Below are positions 34,601 through 42,407 of a stretch of 45,229 nucleotides of DNA, in pieces. The notes under the pieces were generated by a model that did not search any database, was not told the origin of the DNA, and saw nothing but the letters and a program-made list of their open reading frames with translations. The position numbers and the translations under genes are program-made. Position 1 is the first letter of the stretch. The number at the start of each line of letters is the position of its first letter. The DNA comes from Candidatus Azambacteria bacterium (GTDB lineage: Bacteria; Patescibacteriota; Minisyncoccia; GWC2-36-17; WO2-46-25). The DNA lies in contig JACRAK010000032.1 in the NCBI GenBank assembly GCA_016234725.1, positions 1 to 45,229 of the forward strand, read 5' to 3'.

Positions 34601-37540
34601 GTCTTTCTTACTACGCAGATACTGTTCGTTCGCGCATTCTTGAGCATGATCAATTAACACCCGCGCAATCTGCTCCGGCGATTCATTCGCGTGTTCTTCT
34701 ATTACATTACGCATGGAATCAGCGGTTAAATTGTCATGTATGCCGTCCGATGTGCAAAGTATAAAATCTCCCGGCGCGAGCTCTGTGGTTGTTATCATAG
34801 GCGCTTCATCGTGACCATTAAGCGCTTTACTAATATAATTCCTAGCATCAAACAATGCATGCAAAGTTTCTGGAAATGGTGAAATAAGGTTAAAATTTTC
34901 TTTTATCAACATATTTAATCTAGCCAGTCCTTCTGGTTCACGCGCAATCGGCATATCGGCAAACGTTTCCGCAAATTTTTGAGGGTCAGTGAGCTGATCT
35001 TCATTATATGCTTGAGATAAAATCCTGCGAATATCAGAAATATACGGAGTAAGCGTATTCTGTATGGGCAAGTTGCCAAGCAAATCATCATCAACGGTAA
35101 TCTGCTCCAACTGGTGAGTTTGAGCGCGGAAAACATACGCGCGGCTGTCGCCAAGATTGCCCACCACCGCAACGCGTTTGTCTCCTTCATGCACGACTTT
35201 GGCAACCGTTGCGGTTGTTCCTCCTTTTTCTCTGCCACGTTTCCCGAGAAAAGCATCCGAGACCTTTTGATTCATAGCTATAAATATATCCCGCAACAGT
35301 GTGTGCGCGCGCTCTACCGTATCCGCGCCATGCAGAGCTGCTGCACATTCCTGAAGTTCTCTCTTTGCTTCAGAACTCGCCATCTCGCCCGCCGCGTGAC
35401 CACCCATTCCGTCAAACACCGCGATAACCCGCGCGTCGGCATCCGCGTATGAAGCGTCTTGATTGACCGCATGCTTTTCTTTTTTAACGCTTAATTCGCC
35501 GACGCTATACCGCTCCTTCACGGGAAGAGTTTCCGCTTCTCTCGCGGGTTCCTCAGGCAAGAATTCCGCCGCGGTCTCACTTGTTGTACCCAGGGGCTCT
35601 GCTTGTTTTGCACCGCGCTCTTTTCCCCACGCGGATAATCCATTTTGCACAGCATCAAAAGTTATTGACGTGTTTTCTCGCAAAGCGTTTTCGGCAACAG
35701 TAAGCACAACAAACAACGCGCGTTGCTTTAATGTTAACGCCTCACGAGACGCCGCGTCTTTGGCGGCGCTCCATCTTCCAAGAAAACCTTTCTGTATGTC
35801 TTTCAATTCCGTTATAAATTCGAGAGCCTTTCGCGCACTATTTTGTTTGTTTCGTAAACGATCAATCGTGTCAATTATTAGTTTCAAATTTTTTCCAATA
35901 TCCCCCTGTTGATTATTTTCCCAAAAAGAAAATGCGGCGCTTTCTTCCTTTTTTCTATCCGCTCTGCCAGCGGTTGCTTGTGTTGGTGTGTGTTCATTGC
36001 CGCTCGTTGACGCAGCAGGCGCACCGGCGGCTGTTGGATCTGAAAATTTTGCAGTTTCCGCAAATTTTTCATTAACAACACCAGTAGCATCCGCAGATTG
36101 AGATAATTTTGCAATATCTGGAGCAATCTTGTAATATGTCGTGTCTTCAGGAATTGGCTTTTGTTCTTTAAGCGCCGCATCCGCAGATTGCAAAAAGGTG
36201 TGCAGTGCCCACGCGCGGTGTTCTCTGACTGTTGAAACCTTGCCGCGTACAAATTCTCTTTGATGCATGTTTGGGTCAATGGCTTGGTCATATAATGTAC
36301 GCGCCTCATCAACCCACTCTGCCGCGTGGCGAGGTTCTGCCGCCAATACCACATTAAATCGTTGTATGGTTTTTTTCAGCAAAGGCAGTATCTGCTCTTT
36401 TGTTAATTTTCTCTGAACATCGCGCCACTCATCAAAAATATCATGGTCAATTTTTTCCGGTTGGAAACCTTTTTCTTGCGATTCTGCATTTTCCATTACT
36501 TTTCCTTGCGTGGTCACAACCGCGCCAGCGGGTTTCCAAGCCACGCCACGACGCTCTCCAGCGAACGACGGTGCCGCGGCCGCAGTGCGCGCGCGGTTCT
36601 GTGCAGGTGTTCTTGCCGTCTCTCCTGTTGGCAACAAGCCTCCTTCATTTAATCTTACTCGCAACGCATTTAGTATATCTGGTGTCACCTGCACCAATCT
36701 ATATCCCTCGCGCAAAACGCCTTCTTTGGTGATAAACTGTTCCGCGCTTTTTTCATGGTCAACCTTAAACAGCCACAAAGCCATGCGGCGCAATTTTAAT
36801 GCTTCAGGATCTGCACCACTCACTTTCTTGCGCACTTCTGTCAACGCGTGATTTACTTCTTCAAAACTTGCCGCCCATTCTTGCCACACCCACAAGACAG
36901 CTTGTTGGTCGCTTCCAGCGGAAACAAGTTTTGTGTTGAGATTAATGTAGTCTGTTTCAAAACGCACTATTTCTTTTCCGTAGTCATCAGAAGGCAACTC
37001 ATATGGATTATCTGCTTCTTTCGGTTGCTCCGCAGTTTTCTTTTTTTTTCCCAATACGTTTTGTTGCTTAACCTTTGCATCTTTTAGAAAAAACAAGTCT
37101 TTGATCGCCCCTTCAAGCTTTTTCCCAGCTTCTTGAATATTCTGTTCTTTTTGCTCGCGTAACGCGCGTTCTTCTTTTATCATCCGCCGAAGTACAACCG
37201 GATCAACTTTGCCTCTATTTCGTTCTATTTCTTTCAATAATAACTCTTTCATTATATTCTTGTTTTCTTCATGGTCTTCTTTGGTCGCGTCTAACACTTC
37301 ACGTCTTGATTTTTCTAATTCTTGTTCATGCTTCTTGAGTTGCTCGCGCGCTTCTTTACGCGCCTCACGTGCTTTTTGTAACTCTTTTTTTTCTTTTTCT
37401 GTCAATAGTCGTCCTTCTTCGCTGGCCTCGGTTTCTTCTTCCAATTTCATCCTACGATTAAAAAGCACCTCACCTAATGTAGGCTCTTCCTTACGGCCTT
37501 CACCGCTTATGTATGATCCTCCACCCCCTTTTTTTGGCAT
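28691..37540 (-). CDS. Giant multidomain protein with PP2C-type phosphatase domain
   Basis: 2949 aa from the ATG at 37540; a TTG eight codons earlier is rejected. N-terminus: a long charged coiled coil (~25-190). Residues ~675-985 form a PP2C Ser/Thr phosphatase domain with all metal-binding signatures: 'AVNQDAS', 'VIAVFDGMGGHAAGE', 'GNLGDSRAYV', 'CTSDGIHDNL' and 'KKDDMTVVIL'. Residues ~1090-1280 look like tandem small beta-barrels ('GDQFNVAIIG', 'GAKGVVPRQLEIGRVY'). Residues ~1420-1760 hold an unassigned domain with acidic/His clusters ('VQDHGPDANRT', 'VTHIDNF', 'VVLDGDNVPG'). Ala/Gly hydrophobic segments near ~2115-2150 and ~2315 suggest membrane passage. A Gly-rich low-complexity stretch (~2640-2720) contains two 12-aa GAGGGASYETRT units. 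The C-terminal ~150 residues form another unknown domain. It has its own strong promoter. Probably a membrane-associated signalling or scaffold protein. TAG stop. Confidence 0.8.
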   Translation of the reverse strand: MPKKGGGGSYISGEGRKEEPTLGEVLFNRRMKLEEETEASEEGRLLTEKEKKELQKAREARKEAREQLKKHEQELEKSRREVLDATKEDHEENKNIMKELLLKEIERNRGKVDPVVLRRMIKEERALREQKEQNIQEAGKKLEGAIKDLFFLKDAKVKQQNVLGKKKKTAEQPKEADNPYELPSDDYGKEIVRFETDYINLNTKLVSAGSDQQAVLWVWQEWAASFEEVNHALTEVRKKVSGADPEALKLRRMALWLFKVDHEKSAEQFITKEGVLREGYRLVQVTPDILNALRVRLNEGGLLPTGETARTPAQNRARTAAAAPSFAGERRGVAWKPAGAVVTTQGKVMENAESQEKGFQPEKIDHDIFDEWRDVQRKLTKEQILPLLKKTIQRFNVVLAAEPRHAAEWVDEARTLYDQAIDPNMHQREFVRGKVSTVREHRAWALHTFLQSADAALKEQKPIPEDTTYYKIAPDIAKLSQSADATGVVNEKFAETAKFSDPTAAGAPAASTSGNEHTPTQATAGRADRKKEESAAFSFWENNQQGDIGKNLKLIIDTIDRLRNKQNSARKALEFITELKDIQKGFLGRWSAAKDAASREALTLKQRALFVVLTVAENALRENTSITFDAVQNGLSAWGKERGAKQAEPLGTTSETAAEFLPEEPAREAETLPVKERYSVGELSVKKEKHAVNQDASYADADARVIAVFDGMGGHAAGEMASSEAKRELQECAAALHGADTVERAHTLLRDIFIAMNQKVSDAFLGKRGREKGGTTATVAKVVHEGDKRVAVVGNLGDSRAYVFRAQTHQLEQITVDDDLLGNLPIQNTLTPYISDIRRILSQAYNEDQLTDPQKFAETFADMPIAREPEGLARLNMLIKENFNLISPFPETLHALFDARNYISKALNGHDEAPMITTTELAPGDFILCTSDGIHDNLTADSMRNVIEEHANESPEQIARVLIDHAQECANEQYLRSKKDDMTVVILKGEAVKIVKQDDGTQSVSTRRESSEPAGAPVEAQALSVSGEQADEIEALPVYKELLTLYNMARDSSAARQSLLGEWRGAVSAAQVETDRVKALKYILYKINTGAFDTLSSEGGGVEVRAHDALYHRLHDLKPDTAARAEIKAGDQFNVAIIGTEKFKKAEIEEYNGRTIEIRFSGAKGVVPRQLEIGRVYHISIVQTNQSKEQKRGGGTHYWHEAEVVGPNLAQGDIFEAQFERPVNPGVYRAFAPDGLPVFVKRSEDLDISKKYNVTITSAANFLEDFGAKRQHKGVIEVSETFAGASAASARAVGGAEVAHAVVDVLDLWAGLTPEKKAELAADRVLFMQMFPEGIVTRGIFERDEETKEAQLLPKGNLDAESCIFLLKHFFDLPGEYIEKTKFVRPGEFRPNALNVDTGFETTGFQVKWFTKDELSEQGLTVPEMLGQKEEDKGGAHVVIVQDHGPDANRTMSAFKLLYDALIDRYGDDAIPPEDREPMKNFVRFVTHIDNFTAPTGDFDWKKAWGESDKIPFTITLAKQNFLNVGALYQFFKDHPFEDAFKRPSEWAINAPAKLTNGRYNFRAETAALERYGFGAMGRVRKDGRQEPIMMEQYKLIEKGNRYFEYLLHNEPEFIVESSRYGKILVVLDGDNVPGRLSSAMAHGIDGMLEWRPGAKSFWFNVAPQKDPAEYGTPQIPRELAEEVGGVWVRGSIVMQPDWKKQDLKAGLNLGAFLEKIGVASDTLGVRLRARVVEENIGEKPWETVPADADFLALREKLKKEISNVFHQGVSTVDPNQKTVNGEKEEYFLRRFKRPEKFINYSINVWVSAVHEWFNDQIMDEFTKWLDGYMKVAYVDAAAGTITESDGMVSDKTQFFERYKALPQIYSSAPRGLWKGAVERWFDAVLAGERVLAAPTTKSEEAVTVAPAEPMAAEPVTGGENAPKAVEPAGAPRAEDSAAGMMRRGAEDRAQAAQTAEDARAIEGAEVEEDARVAEARAELERVTERLARARTAKEQYEGIVKGLAGFITGKGSQAEAEYEAALGAYQEVTERVIGRTLEQGLEWRVKLVEKMIEARLATPEKKGLGARAVALWKSAGEVSLYNYIDKKGGWQDKRGFVWGTLKILSKAANLRTATALSLFGGGWIAGATAVGWTAAGAGAGLSALGSGIGFNEWTRHGYETGGGAVLFGKKSASAVASEKMFKNQAEAEAYYQTEYAGAGRFKKLWRGLSGQGFSAEGAAAKAVWLEKLGKGNIMDKRKALAERMLAFEADAVLHGKKDLGSNAAYQTLVEAYKEAVVEEEQKVGGALEGYFEAQGKGFVEKLDDAIGGEKSALRRRKIFSAFAGATLGVASLANFDVRSYVRGLGNNGKPPGESLCGADALSGEESAPLPRTSSVSSVGSTPTTRSPFADLIRGEQGARVWTGVHKVADGKYAHIVPQKGHRAVIQAVKELLKADPKEFGMGTHPSDALVEAKATAIARKLGFMGHGYSLGFKFDAEHPVGLFAKDGQISVVAEDEATLHNLMGAVKAGGGVMKPDAASPYVEGAFPKIRAHAIFVEGQSGHPVDATHVQASAVVGQLGAPSGVADTAHSAPRGGDIGESPVGGVGARAHVVRGAGVPAGAGLTAGELAPHLGASAGRGAVRAGDTVGTTRGVGETVQGARGGGSVGGRTGGAGGGASYETRTGAGGGASYETRTGAGGGDSGAGGRADGGGGASSETVGAEKSGGGAGIEARPVAVRTIAGVDIQMAGTYSSSDMARIRALAQQLADQYSRAMDQRALLGGGDAHATLRGILESDIATFKSDTIKTFKDMVLQGRASVKDLEEVVEHSPLRLRAGAVSREFGASSADLGAPRAPHAGTADVGPTAGGGGETAGAFATAAKRIVANPEKHILSVWNAKARAAIPLALPDAFEVEPRFARGEPLAVKILTPGGKRFDGVFKFVEGVARVIFKEGAENKDMPWKEFVEKY
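29498..29569 (-). repeat. 36-bp tandem repeat in the giant gene
   Basis: Two identical in-frame units starting GCCTCCGCCAGCACCC, encoding the Gly-rich 12-mers near residue 2670. Confidence 0.9.
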
Positions 37541-37567
37541 ATATTTCTCTAGATAACTAAACAACTA

Positions 37568-37596
37568 ACTATAGCACAAAATCACGATTTTGTCAA
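37568..37596 (-). promoter_or_regulatory. Sigma70-type promoter of the giant gene
   Basis: Minus-strand TTGACA (plus 37591-37596), 17-nt spacer, TATAGT (plus 37568-37573). The leader is about 20 nt. Confidence 0.85.
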
Positions 37597-37623
37597 TGTC
37601 CGCTCAGGCTGTTTTGTGCGCGT

Positions 37624-38013
37624 TCAAGTGGCAATTTTTTGCGCGCGCACAACTGTCTTGCCGGCGGAATCATCCACCCAGTCTTCAACCTTTTCTTCCA
37701 GCCCTTTCAACCTTGCCACTATCACGCGCATCTCTGCTTTTACCTTTACGATTTCTTCTTCAAGCCATTCAAAAAACTGGGGACAATGTGTTTCCAAAAA
37801 TGACGCGCGCTCGTCTGCCGCGCCTTCTTGCTCCAACAATTTAAGCAACGCGTCCTTTTTATCCGCTGACAAGGTATCTAACACGCGCAAAAACACGCGC
37901 TTTTGCACCAAATCCACGCTTTTTTCTATCAATTCATACTTTTTTTCTTCCGGAAAATCTTCAATCTCCAACAATTCAATTAAATTAATTTGTAACAATT
38001 GTGTATGAGCCAT
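37624..38013 (-). CDS. Small helical protein (DUF5663-like?)
   Basis: 129 aa, soluble, acidic and helical. It opens 'MAHTQLLQINLIELLEIEDF' then 'PEEKKYELIEKSVDLVQKRV', with a central 'LSADKKDALLKLLE' and a C-terminal heptad stretch ('EEEIVKVKAEMRVIVARLKG'). This layout (Leu-rich start, 'xxxKKxALLxLLE') recalls the short DUF5663-type proteins common in CPR genomes, though I cannot confirm the family. It sits 83 bp upstream of the giant gene, which has its own promoter, and 63 bp after the Wzz-like gene. TGA stop. Function unknown. Confidence 0.7.
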   Translation of the reverse strand: MAHTQLLQINLIELLEIEDFPEEKKYELIEKSVDLVQKRVFLRVLDTLSADKKDALLKLLEQEGAADERASFLETHCPQFFEWLEEEIVKVKAEMRVIVARLKGLEEKVEDWVDDSAGKTVVRAQKIAT

Positions 38014-38076
38014 ATGGAAAGTAAATTATTATTAAGATATGTGCCTAAAATAGGCGTCTCCATAATTCATAAAAAA

Positions 38077-38676
38077 TTAATTTTCACTTTTCCACACCAG
38101 CCGCCCAGCCGCGAACAATCCAAACGCGAGCGCGCCAAAAATCGCGTTCAACACATAATTAGGCCGCACGGGAAACCGTGACAATACGGGCGTATCAACG
38201 GTTTTAATTTCCACATCCGCGCCGGTATATTGCGTGCCTTGTGTGTGCAATACAGACGCCACCGCGCCGGCAAGAGCCTCTGCCTGTTTTTGATCCGTAT
38301 TAAACGCCGTCACACTCAAAAGCGAGGTGCCGGAAAGCGCGGTCGGGCTCACCGCGCGCTTCCATCGCTTGCGTTTCTTTTGTTCCGTTGTCTGATACGG
38401 CGTTTGATCAATCTGAAATCCCGGCGCGCTCATTACTTTATCAAAAAATGAAGTGGTGCGGATGACTTCTGAAAGCGTCTGATTGATCCGCTCGCCGGAT
38501 TTGACCGCGGTGTAAGGATCAACGCCCAAATTGACTTTTGGTATCACGAGCAGTTTGGTGGTCGCGGCGTATTCTTGCGGCAAAAAAATACTGACCAAAA
38601 TCGCAATCAAAGCGCCTACAATAACCGCCTTGATTATTGAACTTTTGTGATGCAGTATAAGCGATGTGTATGCCAT
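38077..38676 (-). CDS. Wzz/YveK-like polysaccharide chain-length protein
   Basis: 199 aa. Two membrane segments near the ends: residues ~13-31 ('SIIKAVIVGALIAILVSIFL') and ~173-194 ('YVLNAIFGALAFGLFAAGRL'). Between them is a periplasmic/extracytoplasmic region with the Wzz-type 'EYAATTKLLVIPKVNLGVDP' opening and a Pro-containing segment before the second helix ('VDTPVLSRFPVRPNYVLN'). It lacks a tyrosine-kinase domain. It would control chain length or export of a polysaccharide made by the Wzy/GT genes at 3.5-10.8 kb. It lies 16 nt after the HtrA-like gene, in an envelope operon. Confidence 0.85.
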   Translation of the reverse strand: MAYTSLILHHKSSIIKAVIVGALIAILVSIFLPQEYAATTKLLVIPKVNLGVDPYTAVKSGERINQTLSEVIRTTSFFDKVMSAPGFQIDQTPYQTTEQKKRKRWKRAVSPTALSGTSLLSVTAFNTDQKQAEALAGAVASVLHTQGTQYTGADVEIKTVDTPVLSRFPVRPNYVLNAIFGALAFGLFAAGRLVWKSEN

Positions 38677-38692
38677 ATGATTAAAAAATTTC

Positions 38693-39889
38693 TCAATTAT
38701 TCAAACTGCCAAGCGTAATGGTTGTCTTACCTTCTTCTGTGCCGCGCACATAGGTAATTTCTACGCGGTCTCCCGGGCCATAATCAAACAAAATATCCGG
38801 CAAAGACCGAACCGCGCTGATTGACTCATTGTTGAGCGCGAGTACGCGATCCCCCGCTTTGAGCGCGAGCGGCGCAAGCGGACTTTTGCGATCCACACCA
38901 GAGAGTTTGCGCGCGCTATCTCCCGCAAGCACAACGCCGCGTACGCCGTACGAAGTATTTTCCTGCGCGTTGAGCGTTTGTGAAGCTTCATAAAAATGAA
39001 TGCCAAGAGAAGGGCGTGTTATTTTATGATTTTTAAGCACGCGATCAAACGCGCTCTTCAAAAATCCGACGCGCACGATGCTCCGATTATTTTTGTTTCC
39101 TGCAATCACGCCCACAATCTCGCCTTTGCCGTTTAAAAGCGGCGTGCCAACAGACTCCGCGCCCACAGAGTTTTTGAGCACCGCAAAACGATATGGGATG
39201 TCCGATGAAAAAGGCTGGCGATCTTTAGTACTCAATGTCACCGCGGCGGCCACAACCTCTGAAGGCATCAACCCTTCTCCGGGCGACACCACCCATGCAA
39301 ACGCGCCCGGGTCTATACGATCATTGTTTACAAAAGGCAATACATCAAAATTAAGGCCTTTAATTTTTAAAATCGTTAAATCAGTCGCTGTGTCCGCGAC
39401 AAGCGATTCAATCTTGTACACGCGCGCGTTGCCGGTAACAACCACCAAATCTTTAAACGATACGGAACGGATATGCGGAGAAGTTGTCGCAAGATACCCG
39501 TCTGCCGTCAAGAAAAACGCGCTCGCCAAACGATCTTCTGTGCGAGGAGCGGTAACGCCCACAATCGCGCTCGCGCGATAAATCCCCACCGTGGTTGCAA
39601 GTGCTTTTTGGGTAAGTGTTTCACGCGATAAGATGGTATGCTCTGCTTCTGAAGTGGAAAAATACTCGCGCACTTTGCTGTTTGGACCCCATAAAAAATC
39701 CTCGCCCAAACGGGTGTTGACCACAATGCCTCCCACGAATCCGGAAAAAAAACCAAATAATACCGCCAGACCCACGGTTTTTAATAAATACCATTCATAG
39801 GAAACATCCACCGGACCGCGCTTGCGAATCTCACTCGGCAAATGCGGTGAAACTTTTATTGGTAAATTTTTTTTGGGCGCGGCAGTCAT
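38693..39889 (-). CDS. HtrA/DegP-like protein with PDZ domain and degenerate active site
   Basis: 398 aa. One N-terminal membrane segment at about 28-53 ('VGLAVLFGFFSGFVGGIVV'), a trypsin-like domain at ~100-265 and a PDZ domain at ~300-395 ('ALKAGDRVLALNNESI', 'GDRVEITYVRG'). In HtrA the triad lies in 'TNxHV', 'TDLA' and 'GNSGGPL'. Here the equivalents are 'ATTSPHIRS' (His shifted by one), 'TATDLTILKI' (Asp kept) and 'GAESVGTPLL' (Ser present, but the oxyanion-loop glycines are altered). It may be a weak protease or a non-catalytic chaperone/sensor in the envelope. One nt separates it from the upstream membrane protein gene; TGA stop. Confidence 0.82.
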   Translation of the reverse strand: MTAAPKKNLPIKVSPHLPSEIRKRGPVDVSYEWYLLKTVGLAVLFGFFSGFVGGIVVNTRLGEDFLWGPNSKVREYFSTSEAEHTILSRETLTQKALATTVGIYRASAIVGVTAPRTEDRLASAFFLTADGYLATTSPHIRSVSFKDLVVVTGNARVYKIESLVADTATDLTILKIKGLNFDVLPFVNNDRIDPGAFAWVVSPGEGLMPSEVVAAAVTLSTKDRQPFSSDIPYRFAVLKNSVGAESVGTPLLNGKGEIVGVIAGNKNNRSIVRVGFLKSAFDRVLKNHKITRPSLGIHFYEASQTLNAQENTSYGVRGVVLAGDSARKLSGVDRKSPLAPLALKAGDRVLALNNESISAVRSLPDILFDYGPGDRVEITYVRGTEEGKTTITLGSLNN

Positions 39890-39890
39890 T

Positions 39891-40643
39891 TTAAAACCAT
39901 CTAATAACTAAAAATATTAATATCCAACTTGCAAAAAGCAGTGTCGTTCCTTTTAATACAGTCCTCGTTTTAATTTCTTTTTCTTGAATCAATACCGCCA
40001 TCCACCAACTATACCAGACGCCGCTTGCCCATAGCAATCCTTTGGTTGCAAATCCAAAGGTGGTAAATCCAATCACCCAAAATAATTCTATCGCAATAAG
40101 CGCAATAACCATGAGATAAAAAAACGAGGAAGGAACGAAAGTTTGAATTTTGAGCTTCCACATACTCGCGGTGGCAGCGGCGCTTATTGCCACCAACCAA
40201 AATAGCACACTCCACGCGCTTTGTTCCACAAAGATTTGCCACGCGTAAAGCGCGATACCGGATGCTAAAATCGCAAATGCAAGCCAAAAAGCGGCAAGCT
40301 TGCTCATGCGCGTCTCATGCTCTGTTGGCGCGCGCATCCACGCTTCCAACCGATACCAATATACCACGCTCATTACGGCAACGCTCGCGAGCCACACATT
40401 CCGAAACAGCGGACGATCTATAAACATGAAAAGAAACAATGCCGCGTACGCCCCCATGAGCCATGGCAGATACCCATACGCGCGCGACGGATGCGTGTGT
40501 TGCGCGCGCGCGATAATCAGCACTCCGTCTATCAGTACTCCTCCCGCAATCCACCACCACAAACCAGTAGGAAACCTGCTCACCAAAAGCGCGCTGACAC
40601 ACCATACCGCAACCGCGCTCCATGTAAAAAATTGATGCATCAT
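39891..40643 (-). CDS. Polytopic membrane protein, unknown
   Basis: 250 aa with about 8-9 hydrophobic helices covering nearly the whole chain (for example 'AVAVWCVSALLVSRF', 'LWWWIAGGVLIDGVLII', 'FWLAFAILASGIALYAW', 'FYLMVIALIAIELFWVIGF') and very many Trp. No motif that I recognise. It is packed 12 nt after the AI-2E family gene and 1 nt before the HtrA-like gene, so it is in the same operon. Start either at 40643 or at the next ATG three bases on. Confidence 0.75.
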   Translation of the reverse strand: MMHQFFTWSAVAVWCVSALLVSRFPTGLWWWIAGGVLIDGVLIIARAQHTHPSRAYGYLPWLMGAYAALFLFMFIDRPLFRNVWLASVAVMSVVYWYRLEAWMRAPTEHETRMSKLAAFWLAFAILASGIALYAWQIFVEQSAWSVLFWLVAISAAATASMWKLKIQTFVPSSFFYLMVIALIAIELFWVIGFTTFGFATKGLLWASGVWYSWWMAVLIQEKEIKTRTVLKGTTLLFASWILIFLVIRWF

Positions 40644-40655
40644 AATACAAACGTT

Positions 40656-41702
40656 TCAGGCTGAATCTTCTTTATGTTCGCGCCATTGCATAAAATCCGC
40701 AACGACCACAGAAAGCGCGGTGGCAACGGGAATAGAAAGCAGAGCGCCCACCACGCCGCCCAAACGAAACCCAATGAGCAAAGAAACAATGCTCACAATA
40801 GGATTAAGACCTACAGTTCGTTCCATTACCTTTGGCACCAAAATATGGTTTTCAACTTGTTGCACGACAATAAACACCGCCGCCACAAACAGTGTTTTTA
40901 TCCAATCGCCTGTCTGCGCGAGCACCATTAAAGTACTCAAAACACCGGCAAAAAATGGACCAAAATACGGTATCGTTTCTGTAACACCGGCAACAAGCCC
41001 GAGCAATAACGCGTACGGCGCGCCAATAATCAACAATCCAATGTACACAAAAAATCCCACTATCAAATCAAGAAAAATTTGCGCGCGCAACCAATCGCCT
41101 AATTTTTTCTTGATGCGTGTAACGAGCTGTCCAATGTAGGGCTGATACTCTGCCGGCGCGAGACGCCGAATTCCCCGTTTGATATCTTCATTTTCCACGA
41201 CAAAATAAAATGCCATAACGAGCACTAAAATGAATGACACCATACCGTCAAAAAAACCAGTAACGCCATGCACCACGCTTTGCGCGGCGGAAATCCCTGT
41301 AGAGGATAATGAAGATAATAATTTTTGCGCTTCATCCCACAAACCGTACTGACTAATAATTCCTTTAATATTTTGCACTTTTGAAGATGTTTGAGAAACT
41401 ATTTCTCCAAAATTTTGTGAAAGCTGGGTAACTTCGCGTGAAACTGCGGGAGCAACCGCCGCACCAATCAAAATAACAAATGCAACGAAAGCAATATAGA
41501 GCGTGATGACCCCAAGACCTCGCGGCAAATGAATGCGCTGAAATATATCCGCAAATGGGTCTATGAGCGAGGCAACCACGAGTGCCACAAAAATCAAAAC
41601 GAGAATATCAAATATAAGGTATGCAAACCACAACACTAAACCAACCCCCACTATTTTCAGAATGGTTGAAGTGTTTATACTTATAGAAAGCCGTTCTTTC
41701 AT
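40656..41702 (-). CDS. AI-2E family transporter
   Basis: 348 aa, about eight transmembrane helices. It has the typical arrangement: an N-terminal helix pair ('VGLVLWFAYLIFDILVLIFV'), 'VASLIDPFADIF', a soluble mid-part, and the conserved 'LVAGVTETIPYFGPFFAGVL' and 'FIVVQQVENHILVPKVMERT' segments. The family includes TqsA-like exporters and Na+/H+ or small-molecule permeases; the substrate cannot be told here. First gene of the leftward operon, divergent from smpB. A weak TTGCAT-N17-TATACT promoter lies in the gap, with the self-complementary AGTATACT. Confidence 0.9.
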   Translation of the reverse strand: MKERLSISINTSTILKIVGVGLVLWFAYLIFDILVLIFVALVVASLIDPFADIFQRIHLPRGLGVITLYIAFVAFVILIGAAVAPAVSREVTQLSQNFGEIVSQTSSKVQNIKGIISQYGLWDEAQKLLSSLSSTGISAAQSVVHGVTGFFDGMVSFILVLVMAFYFVVENEDIKRGIRRLAPAEYQPYIGQLVTRIKKKLGDWLRAQIFLDLIVGFFVYIGLLIIGAPYALLLGLVAGVTETIPYFGPFFAGVLSTLMVLAQTGDWIKTLFVAAVFIVVQQVENHILVPKVMERTVGLNPIVSIVSLLIGFRLGGVVGALLSIPVATALSVVVADFMQWREHKEDSA

Positions 41703-41802
41703 GGAGTTGATTCGGAAAGAAAAATGATAAATACAGTATACTCATTTTCTCAACAAAATGCAAAAACCATGGTACACTTGTTTTACATTAACTTCTGCAT
41801 AT

Positions 41803-42237
41803 ATGGAAATCACCAATCCGCGCGGGCGGTTTGACTATGACATTTTAGACAAATGGGAAGCGGGACTGCGCCTTACCGGAGCAGAAGTTAAGTCTGTCCG
41901 CGCAGGTTCTATGAGTCTTAAGGGATCATATATCACCATTCATAATGAAGAAGTATATCTCATAAACGCGCATATTGGATTATACGCAAAAGCTATTCAA
42001 AAAGGCTATAATCCCACTCAATCGCGCAAACTCCTTTTACATAAAAAAGAGATAAAAAGACTAATTGGCTTAACACAGCAAAAAGGCTTGACATTGGTGC
42101 CGTTAAAGGTATATAGTAGCCATAACAAGCTTAAACTTGAATTTGGGCTTGGGCGTGGCCGTTCGCGGATTGATAAGCGCGCGGTCATTAAAAAACGCGA
42201 CATAGACCGCGAGGTCAAAACCGCGTTTTCGTCTTAA
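41803..42237 (+). CDS. smpB: SsrA-binding protein SmpB
   Basis: 144 aa from the ATG at 41803; the open frame extends 15 codons further but the family starts near 'MEITNPRGRFDYDILD'. Signature parts: 'WEAGLRLTGAEVKSVRAGSM', 'LKGSYITIHNEEVYLINAHI', and the basic C-terminal tail ('RSRIDKRAVIKKRDIDREVK') that enters the empty A site. It delivers tmRNA to stalled ribosomes. Next to its RNA partner, with an element A inserted between them. TAA stop. Confidence 0.96.
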   Translation: MEITNPRGRFDYDILDKWEAGLRLTGAEVKSVRAGSMSLKGSYITIHNEEVYLINAHIGLYAKAIQKGYNPTQSRKLLLHKKEIKRLIGLTQQKGLTLVPLKVYSSHNKLKLEFGLGRGRSRIDKRAVIKKRDIDREVKTAFSS

Positions 42238-42240
42238 AAA

Positions 42241-42401
42241 GGGTCTGTCGCCGAATGCGCTTTTGCAGTGAAACGCGCAGATTTCGAGACAAAACTATTG
42301 AATAAATTTTGAAGTTTAACAGTGGTTAAGCTGAAAAATTTTGAAATAATTTTGTCCGAAAGATGCGCGTTGCAGTCAAAATGGCATTCGGCGACAGACC
42401 C
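42241..42401. repeat. Palindromic element A between smpB and tmRNA
   Basis: 161 bp, GGGTCTGTCGCCGAATGCGC to GCATTCGGCGACAGACCC, nearly identical to the copy at 10891. It starts 3 bp after the smpB stop and ends 6 bp before the mature tmRNA 5' end. Flanks TAAAA/TAAAT are only a partial direct repeat. Confidence 0.9.
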
Positions 42402-42407
42402 TTAAAT

